Assembly (NCBI GenBank): GCA_026119935.1
Contig: JALRMH010000019.1
Span: forward strand, 372,001 to 436,000
DNA: 64,000 nucleotides
Direction of reading: 5' to 3'
Source: Endothia cerciana
Lineage: Eukaryota; Ascomycota; Sordariomycetes; Diaporthales; Cryphonectriaceae
A model generated the notes under the pieces. The model was not told where the DNA came from and searched no databases. It saw nothing but the letters and a program-made list of their open reading frames with translations. A program made the position numbers and the translations under genes. This document shows, piece by piece, positions 35,716 through 44,314 of this stretch (its first letter is position 1; each line of letters begins with the position of its first letter).

Positions 35716-35752
<37 letters not shown>
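35716..35752. repeat. (GTCT)n tetranucleotide repeat
   Basis: About 9 uninterrupted GTCT units, flanked by diverged GTTT units. Confidence 0.95.
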
Positions 35753-35758
<6 letters not shown>

Positions 35759-36430
35759 TGTTGTTGCGCCGGTGTGAGGTCGGTGTACGAAGTATCGTCC
35801 TGCTACACATAGCGCACGACAGGGAGGGTCCTCCCAAGGTTCGTATCGCGGCGCGGTGAGGATCGAAAATCTCCCGCGCCAGACCAGATGGGTCAACCCC
35901 CCCATGCACGACTTGTACCCACCCCCTTGTGCTGCCAGCGGATGCGGTGAGGGCTGCACCCAGGTGGGAGCCTCTCATGCACGCAAGAAGGCGGTCGGGC
36001 TCCTCTGCCCGCCACCGCTATCAGATCTGCCCCCGCACACAAAGCACACGCCATCATGTGCCTGCCCGTGTACGACGAGCTCACCGTCGGACATTCTCCC
36101 ATCCCTGGGAGGGAGCCCAAGCGACTTGTTCCCGCCCTCGGACGGCCCGCCGAGTATCGGCTACCAGCGCGGGATTCCCGTCGAGGACGAGCGAGGCCAG
36201 CGAGCCCAGACCTCTCTCCCCATCCCCCCCCCCTTGCCAGCGAATAGGTAGATGGTCAGATCATGTCGAGTGACCCGTCACTGTTGAACAGCAGCAGGTG
36301 ACCCCACTTATCGTATCTCATCGCCTCGAGGGGATCTCGTCAGATGGCGATTTGCGGGGATGTCAAGGGAGGTGGGCGCACGCGGCGGTCCGTCCGTGGC
36401 CGCCTCTTCTCCTCTGATGCATGTTGGGGT

Positions 36431-36443
36431 GGGGGGGGGGGGG
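36431..36443. repeat. G13 homopolymer
   Basis: Thirteen consecutive G. Confidence 0.93.
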
Positions 36444-36750
36444 AAGCTGGGCCGGCGGGGAGGGGGGCCACAACAGAAGGTGGATGCACAGCAGGTCGTC
36501 GTACTATGGTACTTGCGTTTGGGGGGGAGGGGAGCCCCACACTGGACAACTCATCCATGTGAAGATGATGCGGCTCTCCCTCGACCATGTCGACAGCGCC
36601 GTCGGTGAAGACCGAATGGCACCCGCTCGCGTGATGCGGCTGCTGGCGCGGATGGGGATCCCCCTCCCCGGAGGATTTGGATCTGAGATAAAGAAGCTCG
36701 GGCCCCTTTGCCTTCTTGTCGTATTAGACGGTACCGTGCGATCAGCCTGT

Positions 36751-36791
36751 GGGGGGGGGGAGGAGGGGTGTCTCCCAACCCCCCCCCCCCC
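36751..36791. repeat. G10 / C13 inverted pair (potential hairpin)
   Basis: G10 at 36751-36760 and C13 at 36779-36791, 18 nt apart and complementary; a second case like that at 27242-27290. Confidence 0.88.
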
Positions 36792-37486
36792 ATCTGCACA
36801 TTACCCAGGTACATAGTATCTGCGCGGGAATCGGCGAGGCAGACGGGGCGCCGGTCGGGGTGGGTGGTTGGTGCTCCGGCTCGGCCCACTTATCCCGAGG
36901 TCATCGACCCGGCGGCGCACGGCCAGCCGGCCTTTTTTTCCGCACGGGTACGGCTCGGGCGGGCGCAGTTAATATCTGGAGGCAAAGCCTCCCCTCCTTC
37001 TTGTCGTCGTCGCATCATCGCGCCAGCGTCGGTATGTGTGATGGCCGCGAAGTCGCGGCCTATATTCGCATTTGTCTCCGCCCGACCCCGTCTGGACACG
37101 AACTTATCGGAAATTCCCAGTAACCACTGATATTGACGTGATTGTTCAGGACCGACTGCACCTGACAGGGGGATATTGCGTTTGCCAAGTGCGCTCTAGC
37201 TTGGCCAGGGCGTTGTCAGGGTGCCCTCAGGCGGTGGCATGTTCCCGACGGGAAACCAAGCCGCGTCATGAGATGGTGGACCTATAGTCAGCACGAAGTT
37301 ACTTGGCATGATGATTGAGAGCCAAGGCGCACTACTTTTCGGACAGACACGGATACCCTCCCCTACCTTTGATGCTATGTGTGAAGAAGTGGACCCCGGG
37401 CAGATGTCCTCCCGGATGAATTGAAACTCAGCTTCCACCAGCAGCAGTTCGACAACCAAGCCATCACCGCCCTGCATATCGACGCC

Positions 37487-37954
37487 ATGGAGTCTGGCTG
37501 GACATATCTCCGGCCCAACACCGACTCGGACGAGGAAGATCCGGGGCCCGTCACTCTCCCCGACGGGCGGCTGGCCTGCTACCCCCATCTCAGGATCGTC
37601 TGCCCGAAATGCTGCGTCGACTTCAGCTTCATGGAGCCGGAATCCGACAGCGACGACCCCGACGATGACGAGCACGCCGGCGATGAGAGCCTGGAAGATG
37701 ATCCAGACGTGCCCGAGGCGGCCCACACCGCTGCTGGCCCCTCCGCCGCTACCGGTCCCCAACCGTCCACACCGTCCACCGGCCTACTCCCGGCTACGGT
37801 GGCTGGCCGCGGTGCCACACGCGGCACGGGGCGCGCGACGGTTCAGTTCTGGAAGATCCCCAGGGGGCAGAACGAGGTTGCGGATGCGGCAGCCAAGGAG
37901 GGAGCGGAGGAGCACGAGCAGGATCAATTTGTGGATGTCTTGGGTTTTCGTTGA
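37487..37954 (+). CDS. Small acidic protein with CPKCC motif and RNase H-like C-terminal tail (5' end uncertain)
   Basis: From the ATG at 37487 the frame encodes 155 aa. It is open back to about 37385 with protein-like content (LPDELKLSFHQQQFDNQAI), so one or more upstream exons are likely; an acceptor after GGGCAG at 37402 would fit. Seen: GWTYLRPNTDSDEED, LPDGRLACYPHLRIVCPKCCVDFSFME, an acidic Asp/Glu stretch, a Pro/Ala/Thr linker, and VQFWKIPRGQNEVADAAAKEGA. The last segment resembles the final helix region of fungal RNase H-like proteins (RxxN..ADAAA). The rest of an RNase H fold is not present, so catalytic activity is doubtful. Function is unknown. It is convergent with the MFS gene. 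Confidence 0.6.
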   Translation: MESGWTYLRPNTDSDEEDPGPVTLPDGRLACYPHLRIVCPKCCVDFSFMEPESDSDDPDDDEHAGDESLEDDPDVPEAAHTAAGPSAATGPQPSTPSTGLLPATVAGRGATRGTGRATVQFWKIPRGQNEVADAAAKEGAEEHEQDQFVDVLGFR

Positions 37955-38612
37955 TGAGTGTGCTTTGCTCAGCGGAGAAGAACAAAGATAGAAGAAGAAG
38001 AGAAAGAAAGAAAAAAAAAAGGGGGGGGGGGGTGGCGGGCAAGACTTCGGCTGGTTCTTCAAGTCTGTCAAATTTACCATCTCTGGATCCCAATCTGAAG
38101 AAATCCGGTGACGATCTGGAATATCATCGGACTCGTGTGTAGTGTGGCCTGGTCGGCTCTGAGCTCTCAGTGTCACGTGTGAAAGGGCGGCGCAATTTCA
38201 AAGCATCTCGACCAGCATCACATATATAGCAATACCTCAAGGGTGAGGTTTACCTCCTTCGACTCCCATCCATATCGTCAAGCTCCGCAGGAGGGTGACG
38301 AGCATATTCAGGAGTCCATGAGGGGTCTTTTGTTCTTTCTTTCTTTCTTTCTTTCTTCTTCCCCCGACGACATTGGAACATTTCCGCGAGGAGCAAGAGA
38401 ACGAAATTAGAACATTGGTTGTTTGGGTTACGCGGTTGGGCGGCAGATTCCGCTGGACTCGTACCGTGAAGCCGACGCTCGCCGGTCTAGTCGGGGGAGG
38501 CGCAAGTCTCATTACAAATTTCTGATCTGGATTTCAATGTAATTAGGCATTGAAATTGTACCATGCAAGCATCCCGTCGGAGGACTGCCCTGGTACCTAA
38601 AGCCTATGTGTG
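37955..38612. other. Convergent intergenic region
   Basis: A 658 bp spacer between two 3' ends. It contains an AG-rich stretch ending in A10 (38011-38020) directly joined to G12 (38021-38032), and a (TTCT)n tract near 38335-38360. No gene was seen. Confidence 0.5.
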
Positions 38613-40493
38613 TCATGCGCCTCCTCCCTCGTGGGCTTCACGATGGTGCCTCTCCGGCAACTGCACATCGACTGCATACTCATACGAATTTTCATCCATA
38701 CTCTCCTTATCGCCCTTGTGCTCATGCGCACCCACCTCCTCGACACTCTCGCCGGAGATCGCCGTCTGGCCGTCGCTCCCGTCCCTCGCCTCGTCGGCAC
38801 CGCCGCTGGTACGGGCGCGGCCCTTCTCTGCCTCGTCCTCCTCACCCTCCTCCCTCTTCGGGCCGGTCGGGGCGAACCGGCTCTTGATGCGGATGCGCTC
38901 ACCATACTTGTAGAACAGGAAGGGGATGAGCGCGAGCAGCGCGCCCACGCCGCCGATGAGCGAACCGCCGGGCCCGATGCCGAGTGCGGAGAACATCTGG
39001 TCCGTGAAGAGGGGCGCGGCGGAGCCGGCGGCTGACCTCGCGACCGTGTTAGCCGCGATGGCACTGGCGGCGAACATGAGGTAGGTATCGACAAGGTCTG
39101 GCGGAGAGGGGATTAGTATACATGGTCTTTCTCCCCGCGACAGTATGTCGCAGCGACAGGTCTAACAACCCACAGTTCAGGAACGACACGAAGATGGTCA
39201 GCATGGCCGCCGCCAGGAAGACCCCGGCGATCGTCGGGACGATCCAGTGGACATAGTTGTAGTTGGCTGACCAGGCAAACCAGAACATGGCCAGGGCGAG
39301 CACTGGGCCGCCGAACATGGCGGTGCGCAGCCTGTCCTCCGGCCTGATGATGATGCCTTGCTTGGCCTTCTTGGTCTGGAAGTGCGAGTCGAAGAGAATT
39401 AACAGCGAGCCGAGCGTGGCGCCGACTACGAGTCCTATGAGGGGCAGCTCGCCCACGCCTGCGTTCCAGCCGCGGTGCTCCTCGAAGACAATAGCTGTGG
39501 CGCGGTCAGCGTGAGGCCCGGGTGCCAATGTCAAGGTAGGTCCCCACACTCACGATAGATGGCGAAGAGCATGTACAGCAGTAGGTACACCACAGACAGG
39601 TAGATCGCACACAGTAGCGAGATTGGGTCAAACAGGATGATCCACGGCCTCGTCAGCGCGACTTTATAGATGTTCAGGAGCGAGCGGTCCGTCGTCTCGA
39701 TCGGTGCTTTGATGCTCTCATATCCCGGAACCTGTGCCTTCCTGATCCTCTTTGCCTTGTAGTAGAGAATCACCGGACCATAGGTCTCGGGGACGGTGAA
39801 CATGAACACGGCGGTAAACCCGGACAGAAAGAGCAGCACGTAGAAGCTCCACCGCCAGCCCTCGACACCCTTCGTCAGCTGCAGAAAGCCGGAGATGAGG
39901 GGTCCCAAGGCTGGGCCAGCCCACACCATCATTGCGAACACGGCCATGGCGACGCCTCGCTGCATCGGCGGCCAGAGATCGGCGAGCACACCAGGAGCAT
40001 TGCTGAGCGGTGCGGAGACGAAGGTCCCCGTCAGGAAGCGGCCCACGAGCAGACTCCCAAAGTTGGGGGCGAAGGCGCACAGGAAGTTGAAGGCGATATA
40101 CGACAGGAATGTGACGTAGAAAATCGGCCTCCGTCCGTAGAATTCGCTGAGGGGCGCGAATAGAAGCGGGCCTGCGCAGTAGCCCAGCAGGAAGAGGGTG
40201 ATGGTCAGGCCAGCAGCCTCGGAAGACACCCCGAAGTACTCCACGATGCTCTCGAGACAACCGGACGGGCTGGCCGAGGCGAACGTCGCGTTGATGACAA
40301 GCAAGACAGCGCAGATCGTTATGTATGTTCGCCTGAGAAAGGTCCAGTTGAGGGGGTTCTCAATGTCGTCTTCGTCGAAGGCGAGGTGCCCATCGTCGTT
40401 AAGTGTTGGGGGGTGGTCGCCTGTGTGCTTGATATCTCTGCTCCGGTAGGGCTTGGCCGTTGGCCGGGACAAGATCCTTGATATACCGACCAT
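38613..40493 (-). CDS. Major facilitator superfamily drug:H+ antiporter (DHA1 type)
   Basis: Three exons, 40493-39554, 39494-39174 and 39097-38613 (introns 59 and 76 nt), give 581 aa. Seen: the pre-TM1 motif LAFDEDDIENPLNWTFLRR, about 12 hydrophobic segments, the loop 2/3 MFS motif LSEFYGRRP, the TM5 antiporter-like segment around AMMVWAGPALGPLISGF, and a hydrophilic acidic cytoplasmic tail of about 85 residues. Known: relatives of the Tpo1/Flu1-type branch export drugs, polyamines or toxins across the plasma membrane in exchange for protons. The substrate cannot be read from sequence. The ATG at 40616 is in frame and would add 41 residues; 40493 starts closer to the conserved part. A TATA-like stretch (TATATACTATA, 40645-40655) lies upstream. 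Confidence 0.88.
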
Positions 40494-42251
40494 GATGAGT
40501 GGTGGTGGGAGGACTGCCTGCTGTGTTAAACGCTGGCAGTAACGGGCCGCGAAGATGGCGGTCTCCTGCACGGGAACAGCTTCAAAGGGGGTGAATATAC
40601 CTGGACGAGAGGACACCTACCCACGACTGCACAGCAGCGAAGGGCTATATACTATACCATACCTGCAGCAGCCACTGGCTCTCCCATGGCTGCTGACCAC
40701 CGGGCATTAGAAATGCGCCTCCAGAGAACGCCACAGACGAAAATGCTGGTCCTCCTGTTGATTGGTGTATTACGTCAAGTGTCGGACTTAAGTGTACTGT
40801 AGTCCATATATCCGCGAGGCCACCAGCCTCCCACCGTCCGCCGTCGCATCCGGGAGCCCCTGGCTGCTTAAGCGAAGGGGGGGGGGGAGGTAATATCTAC
40901 CATAGTAATCCGTAAGGTAGGTCTGACTGTGTGAGATGCCATGCAGCTCTGATCTATTGACAAGCCACCGTAGCTGCGGACATGCGAAGTGTCCGAGGAG
41001 CGTCCTGGCCCCATGGGCCTACATAGGCCGTAGCCTGACAGTCGACAGCCAACCTGCGCGGCGGGGACTCGTCTCGGTCATCTTGGGAAAGGCGGAATTC
41101 CGAATTCGTGACAGCTGATGAAATTCGAACAAGGCTGGCTGACAGCCCAAGTGGGCTGGGAGGGCTAGAGGTGTAGCCATGGCCTTGGTGACCGCACCGC
41201 CAACTAGCACGACGGCATGCTGGTCTTGTAGGAGACGATTAAAATACTACTGAAGGCCACCGCCAACGGCTCGACCTTCTAGTTGAAGGTTCGTCCCGAG
41301 ACGAGGCCCTGGGCCTCGGGAGGACGTCATCAGCCGGCTGGTCTGGCCGCTGCTCGAAGCTGAGATCCGGCATAGCGGCACTGAATGAGGACCTTGCATG
41401 ATAAGCCGATCCCTCTCAATATTATCATCATCAAGTCTTCTGCTTTAAAAATGAAGGATCAGTTCCATGTTGGGCTTGAATCTGCCCTGCAGCCTGTCCC
41501 AACAGATCTCGATATCCTATAATGGTTTAACATCTGCTTGACAGGAGCGATCACCCGTCAAACGAGGTTTCCATGAACAGGATATTATATTCAGAGATGC
41601 ATCGTATGGCAGAACAGCCCAGCACACTTGGGTGGATGTATCTCCTCGAACTCTCTAAAGGTCGAAATCCACCGCCCCTAGCAGTTCTCTCTATCCGTCA
41701 TCTGGCAAGTGTCAATACGGATACTGTTCAAGAGACCCCCAGCTGTCTGCATAGGTTTGGGTCATGAAAGAAACTCCAGTAAAACCCACAACAGAAGAGT
41801 ATATCTGGCAGAGTTGCTCACAGTACGAACCCATAGACTGCTTTGATTGTTCCCCATTATTTCCAACAGCCATTTTGTGCAAACAAAAGGCCCGGGTGAT
41901 TTTTAATTTTTTTTAAACGTAGTCATTTCTGCACTCATATTGTCAACAGTATTTTCCATGATATTCTCAACACTTCTGCAGTAATTACCGCAATAATAAT
42001 TAGCACAATAGCCAGGCCTAGGTTTTAGCTAGGATTTCTGCAGCTTGGGGGGGGGGGGGAATCGGCCATTTTTGAGCCAATGAGAAAATTCAGTGCCTGC
42101 TCCGCCCCTGCAGCACGGCCCAGCCAACTCCTAGCTACATAACAGCGCTCAACATTCTATCTCCTCAAGCCTTCACTGCCGTCCCCACCCTCCAGCCGGT
42201 TCCTCCACCAGACTCTTCCAGCAAGCCAGCCAATCGGCAGACCAACCGAAG
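40494..42251. promoter_or_regulatory. Divergent promoter region MFS transporter / NFKBIL1-like
   Basis: A 1.76 kb spacer between outward-reading genes. It contains a TATA-like run (40645-40655), G11 (40877-40887), a TACCATAGTA element (40898-40907), an AT-rich middle part (about 41380-42010) and G13 (42047-42059). No additional protein was recognised. Confidence 0.5.
42047..42059. repeat. G13 homopolymer
   Basis: Thirteen consecutive G, 190 bp upstream of the NFKBIL1-like start codon. Confidence 0.95.
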
Positions 42252-43553
42252 ATGACGTCCTCCCAAGAGTCTACCTCCATTCCCGACTCCACTCCCGCCC
42301 CCGACCAGACGGCCTCCAAATGGGATCACATCCCAGGCTTTGACAAGTTGCCTCCCGAGGTGCACAACCAACACCTCTACAACCGCATCCAGGAGTTCAA
42401 CAGCATCAAGTTCAAGAACTACGGCGGTGGATACTGCCCAGACGACCAGTATCCTGACAACATCGATGACCTATGTATCCAGTTCTTCGGGGCTAAGGAG
42501 GTGCCCGTGATGGACGAGGACTACGTCCGCGCGCGGGAGGACCTCGAGAAGGCACGCATCTCGCGCCTCAAGGCGCGCAGGGAGCGCCGCCGGGAGGTCC
42601 GCTCTCGTCTCTCCAACCGGGGCGGCCGAAAGGGCCCTGAGGCCAGCCTCGACGACAACGACCACGACGCCTCCCGTACCAGCAACAAGAAGCGCGCCCA
42701 CGATGGCGACGAGGTGGAGGAGGAAGAGGGGGCTCAGGCGCCCGAGCGCCGGCGCGGCGGCGGACCCCCCCGCCCAGCCACCACCGGCCCCCAGAACCCC
42801 TGGGATGTCCCGCCCTTCGTGCACCCGGACATCGCCTTCCGCGAGTCCCTGTACGACGCGCTTGCCGACCCCCAGGGCGCCGCGTTCTGGGAGAGGATTT
42901 ACGGCCAGCCGATCCACATCTACTCCCGCCAGAAGCTCAACCCCGAGACTGGCGAGTACGAGAGGATGGACGACGAGGAGTACATCGCCTACATCAAGCG
43001 GGAGATGTTCAGGAAGACCCAGGCCGGCTTCATCGAGGAGCAGCAGCGATGGCGCCAGAGGGTACAGGAGGCTGCAGCACGCGCATTCGAGGGGCAGAAG
43101 AAGGCCAGAGAGCGGCAGCAGCGAGCCAGAGAGCGGCAGCGGCGGGTCGAGGAGGAGGAGAGGCTCCGCAAGGAGATCGAGCGCAGCCTGCGCCGCGCTG
43201 AGGAGCGAAAGAGGAGGCACGCGAAGCAGCAGAAGTTTGGCGAGTACACCAAGCTGTGGGAGGAGTGGGACGGCGAGCAGGCCAGCATCCCCTGGCCCAC
43301 CGAGACCGGTCTCCGCGCGGATGTCAGCGAGAAGGGCATCCGGTCCTTCTTCGTGCGCGGCCTCGACCTCAAGACCCTCGGCGGCAAGGAGTTCTCGGCC
43401 AGGCTGAAGGAGCAGCGCGTGCGATGGCACCCGGACAAGATGCAGCAGAGGCTTGGTGGGAAGGACGGAGTAGAAAAGGGCGTAATGGCGGACATCACGA
43501 TGATATTCCAGGTTATTGATACCCTCTGGGATGATACCCGCAAGGCGGTGTAG
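42252..43553 (+). CDS. NF-kappa-B inhibitor-like protein 1 (NFKBIL1/IkBL) homologue
   Basis: An intronless gene of 433 aa. Seen: N-terminal GFDKLPPEVHNQHLYNRIQEFN, a charged Arg/Glu-rich part, a long helical coiled-coil-like region (about residues 255-330, RERQQRARERQRRVEEEERLRKEIERSLRRAEERKRR), then SEKGIRSFFVRGLDLKTLGGKEFSARLKEQRVRWHPDKMQQRLG. The RWHPDK block resembles the J-domain HPD loop and is the hallmark of NFKBIL1 C-termini. The ankyrin repeats of the animal protein are absent, as in other fungal versions. Known: the human protein is linked to pre-mRNA splicing and gene regulation; the fungal role is not established. Confidence 0.82.
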   Translation: MTSSQESTSIPDSTPAPDQTASKWDHIPGFDKLPPEVHNQHLYNRIQEFNSIKFKNYGGGYCPDDQYPDNIDDLCIQFFGAKEVPVMDEDYVRAREDLEKARISRLKARRERRREVRSRLSNRGGRKGPEASLDDNDHDASRTSNKKRAHDGDEVEEEEGAQAPERRRGGGPPRPATTGPQNPWDVPPFVHPDIAFRESLYDALADPQGAAFWERIYGQPIHIYSRQKLNPETGEYERMDDEEYIAYIKREMFRKTQAGFIEEQQRWRQRVQEAAARAFEGQKKARERQQRARERQRRVEEEERLRKEIERSLRRAEERKRRHAKQQKFGEYTKLWEEWDGEQASIPWPTETGLRADVSEKGIRSFFVRGLDLKTLGGKEFSARLKEQRVRWHPDKMQQRLGGKDGVEKGVMADITMIFQVIDTLWDDTRKAV

Positions 43554-43945
43554 GCGGGCCTGGGCGCTGCATTACACAGTGGCATAGATCCTCGATAGAA
43601 TCGAGGAATGGGATGATCATGACTTGACTAAAGATACTCCTTGCCCCTCGTCTCACCGTCGTTTCCTACTACGCCCTTCCTCTTTCCGATCATGCTTCAC
43701 CCACACACCATGCTCTTGGGATCATCTGACTTGGGGAACCCTTCCCTAGGAACTCTACATCTGGGGTAGCCTCTCATATAATCATTTCATGTGCCTGTGT
43801 TGGGAGAACTCAAAGCAGATACGTATGACGAGGCTAGCATCCCGAAGACTACGTGCCCGTCTGACCAGGACGATTCTTGGGATCCGACCTTGAAGTGTGT
43901 CTTTCAGGTGTCTCAGGGAAACCTTTCAGCATCCGAATACCTCTT
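43554..43945. other. Intergenic, 3' flank of the NFKBIL1-like gene
   Basis: A 392 bp spacer. No gene was seen. Confidence 0.5.
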
Positions 43946-44239
43946 TCAGGGCTCTGGTGATATCGACGGCCTGCGCAAGACGCGCCTTACCGGTGTGTGT
44001 GTCCTCGAGTGCCTGAGGAGGTCCTGTAAGCGGGAGAACCTCTTGCTGCAGCGCGGAAAGTTGCAGGCGTGAGGCCTCTCCATAGCATGGGTCCTGACGT
44101 GCCTCGTCTGATCTCTGAGATAGATGAAGGTCTTAGCGCAGAGTGGGAACTTGTAGGGCCATGGGAGTTCGTTGGCCACCGTCATGGGCTGATCGGTGGA
44201 CAAGGCCCTGTTTGGCCGCATGAAAGCAATAGAAGCCAT
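43946..44239 (-). CDS. Short CreA/Mig1-like two-zinc-finger ORF, first finger damaged
   Basis: A 97-codon reading frame with ATG and stop. Seen: LPWPYKFPLCAKTFIYLRDQTRHVRTHAMERPHACNFPRCSKRFSRLQDLLRHSRTH, which aligns by eye to the two-finger DNA-binding domain of the carbon catabolite repressor CreA/Mig1 (PYKCPLC..QTRHIRTH..EKPHAC.FPGC.KRFSR...LTRHSR.H). The first zinc-binding Cys is replaced by Phe (KFPLC), while the second finger keeps both Cys and both His. The protein ends 18 residues after the fingers, whereas CreA proteins continue for several hundred. Reading: a truncated paralogue or a relic, possibly still expressed. It could instead be an unrecognised 3' exon of the adjacent zinc-finger gene. 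The fingers are clear; status as a functional gene is uncertain. Confidence 0.5.
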   Translation of the reverse strand: MASIAFMRPNRALSTDQPMTVANELPWPYKFPLCAKTFIYLRDQTRHVRTHAMERPHACNFPRCSKRFSRLQDLLRHSRTHTPVRRVLRRPSISPEP

Positions 44240-44314
44240 AACACTCGGTGCGTTTGGCTGTTCGCATCGGAGGCTGCGAGTCCTGGTCTGCGTCTCGTCA
44301 CTTGTGGGACCGCC

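Larger units (their letters stand above)
32458..37486. other. 5 kb gene-poor interval with dense simple repeats
   Basis: No recognisable protein. The stretch contains (CA)n, (GA)n, (TTC)n, (CCA)n, (GTCT)n, poly-A and many G/C homopolymers, listed separately where long. The segment 37385-37486 is open in the frame of the next gene and may be part of its coding region. Confidence 0.5.

Noticed and set aside
37196..37762. A 188-codon minus strand open frame with a hydrophobic stretch
   Set aside because: It is antisense to the CPKCC/RNase H-tail gene, whose + strand reading is protein-like; the hydrophobic part is the complement of its acidic codons.
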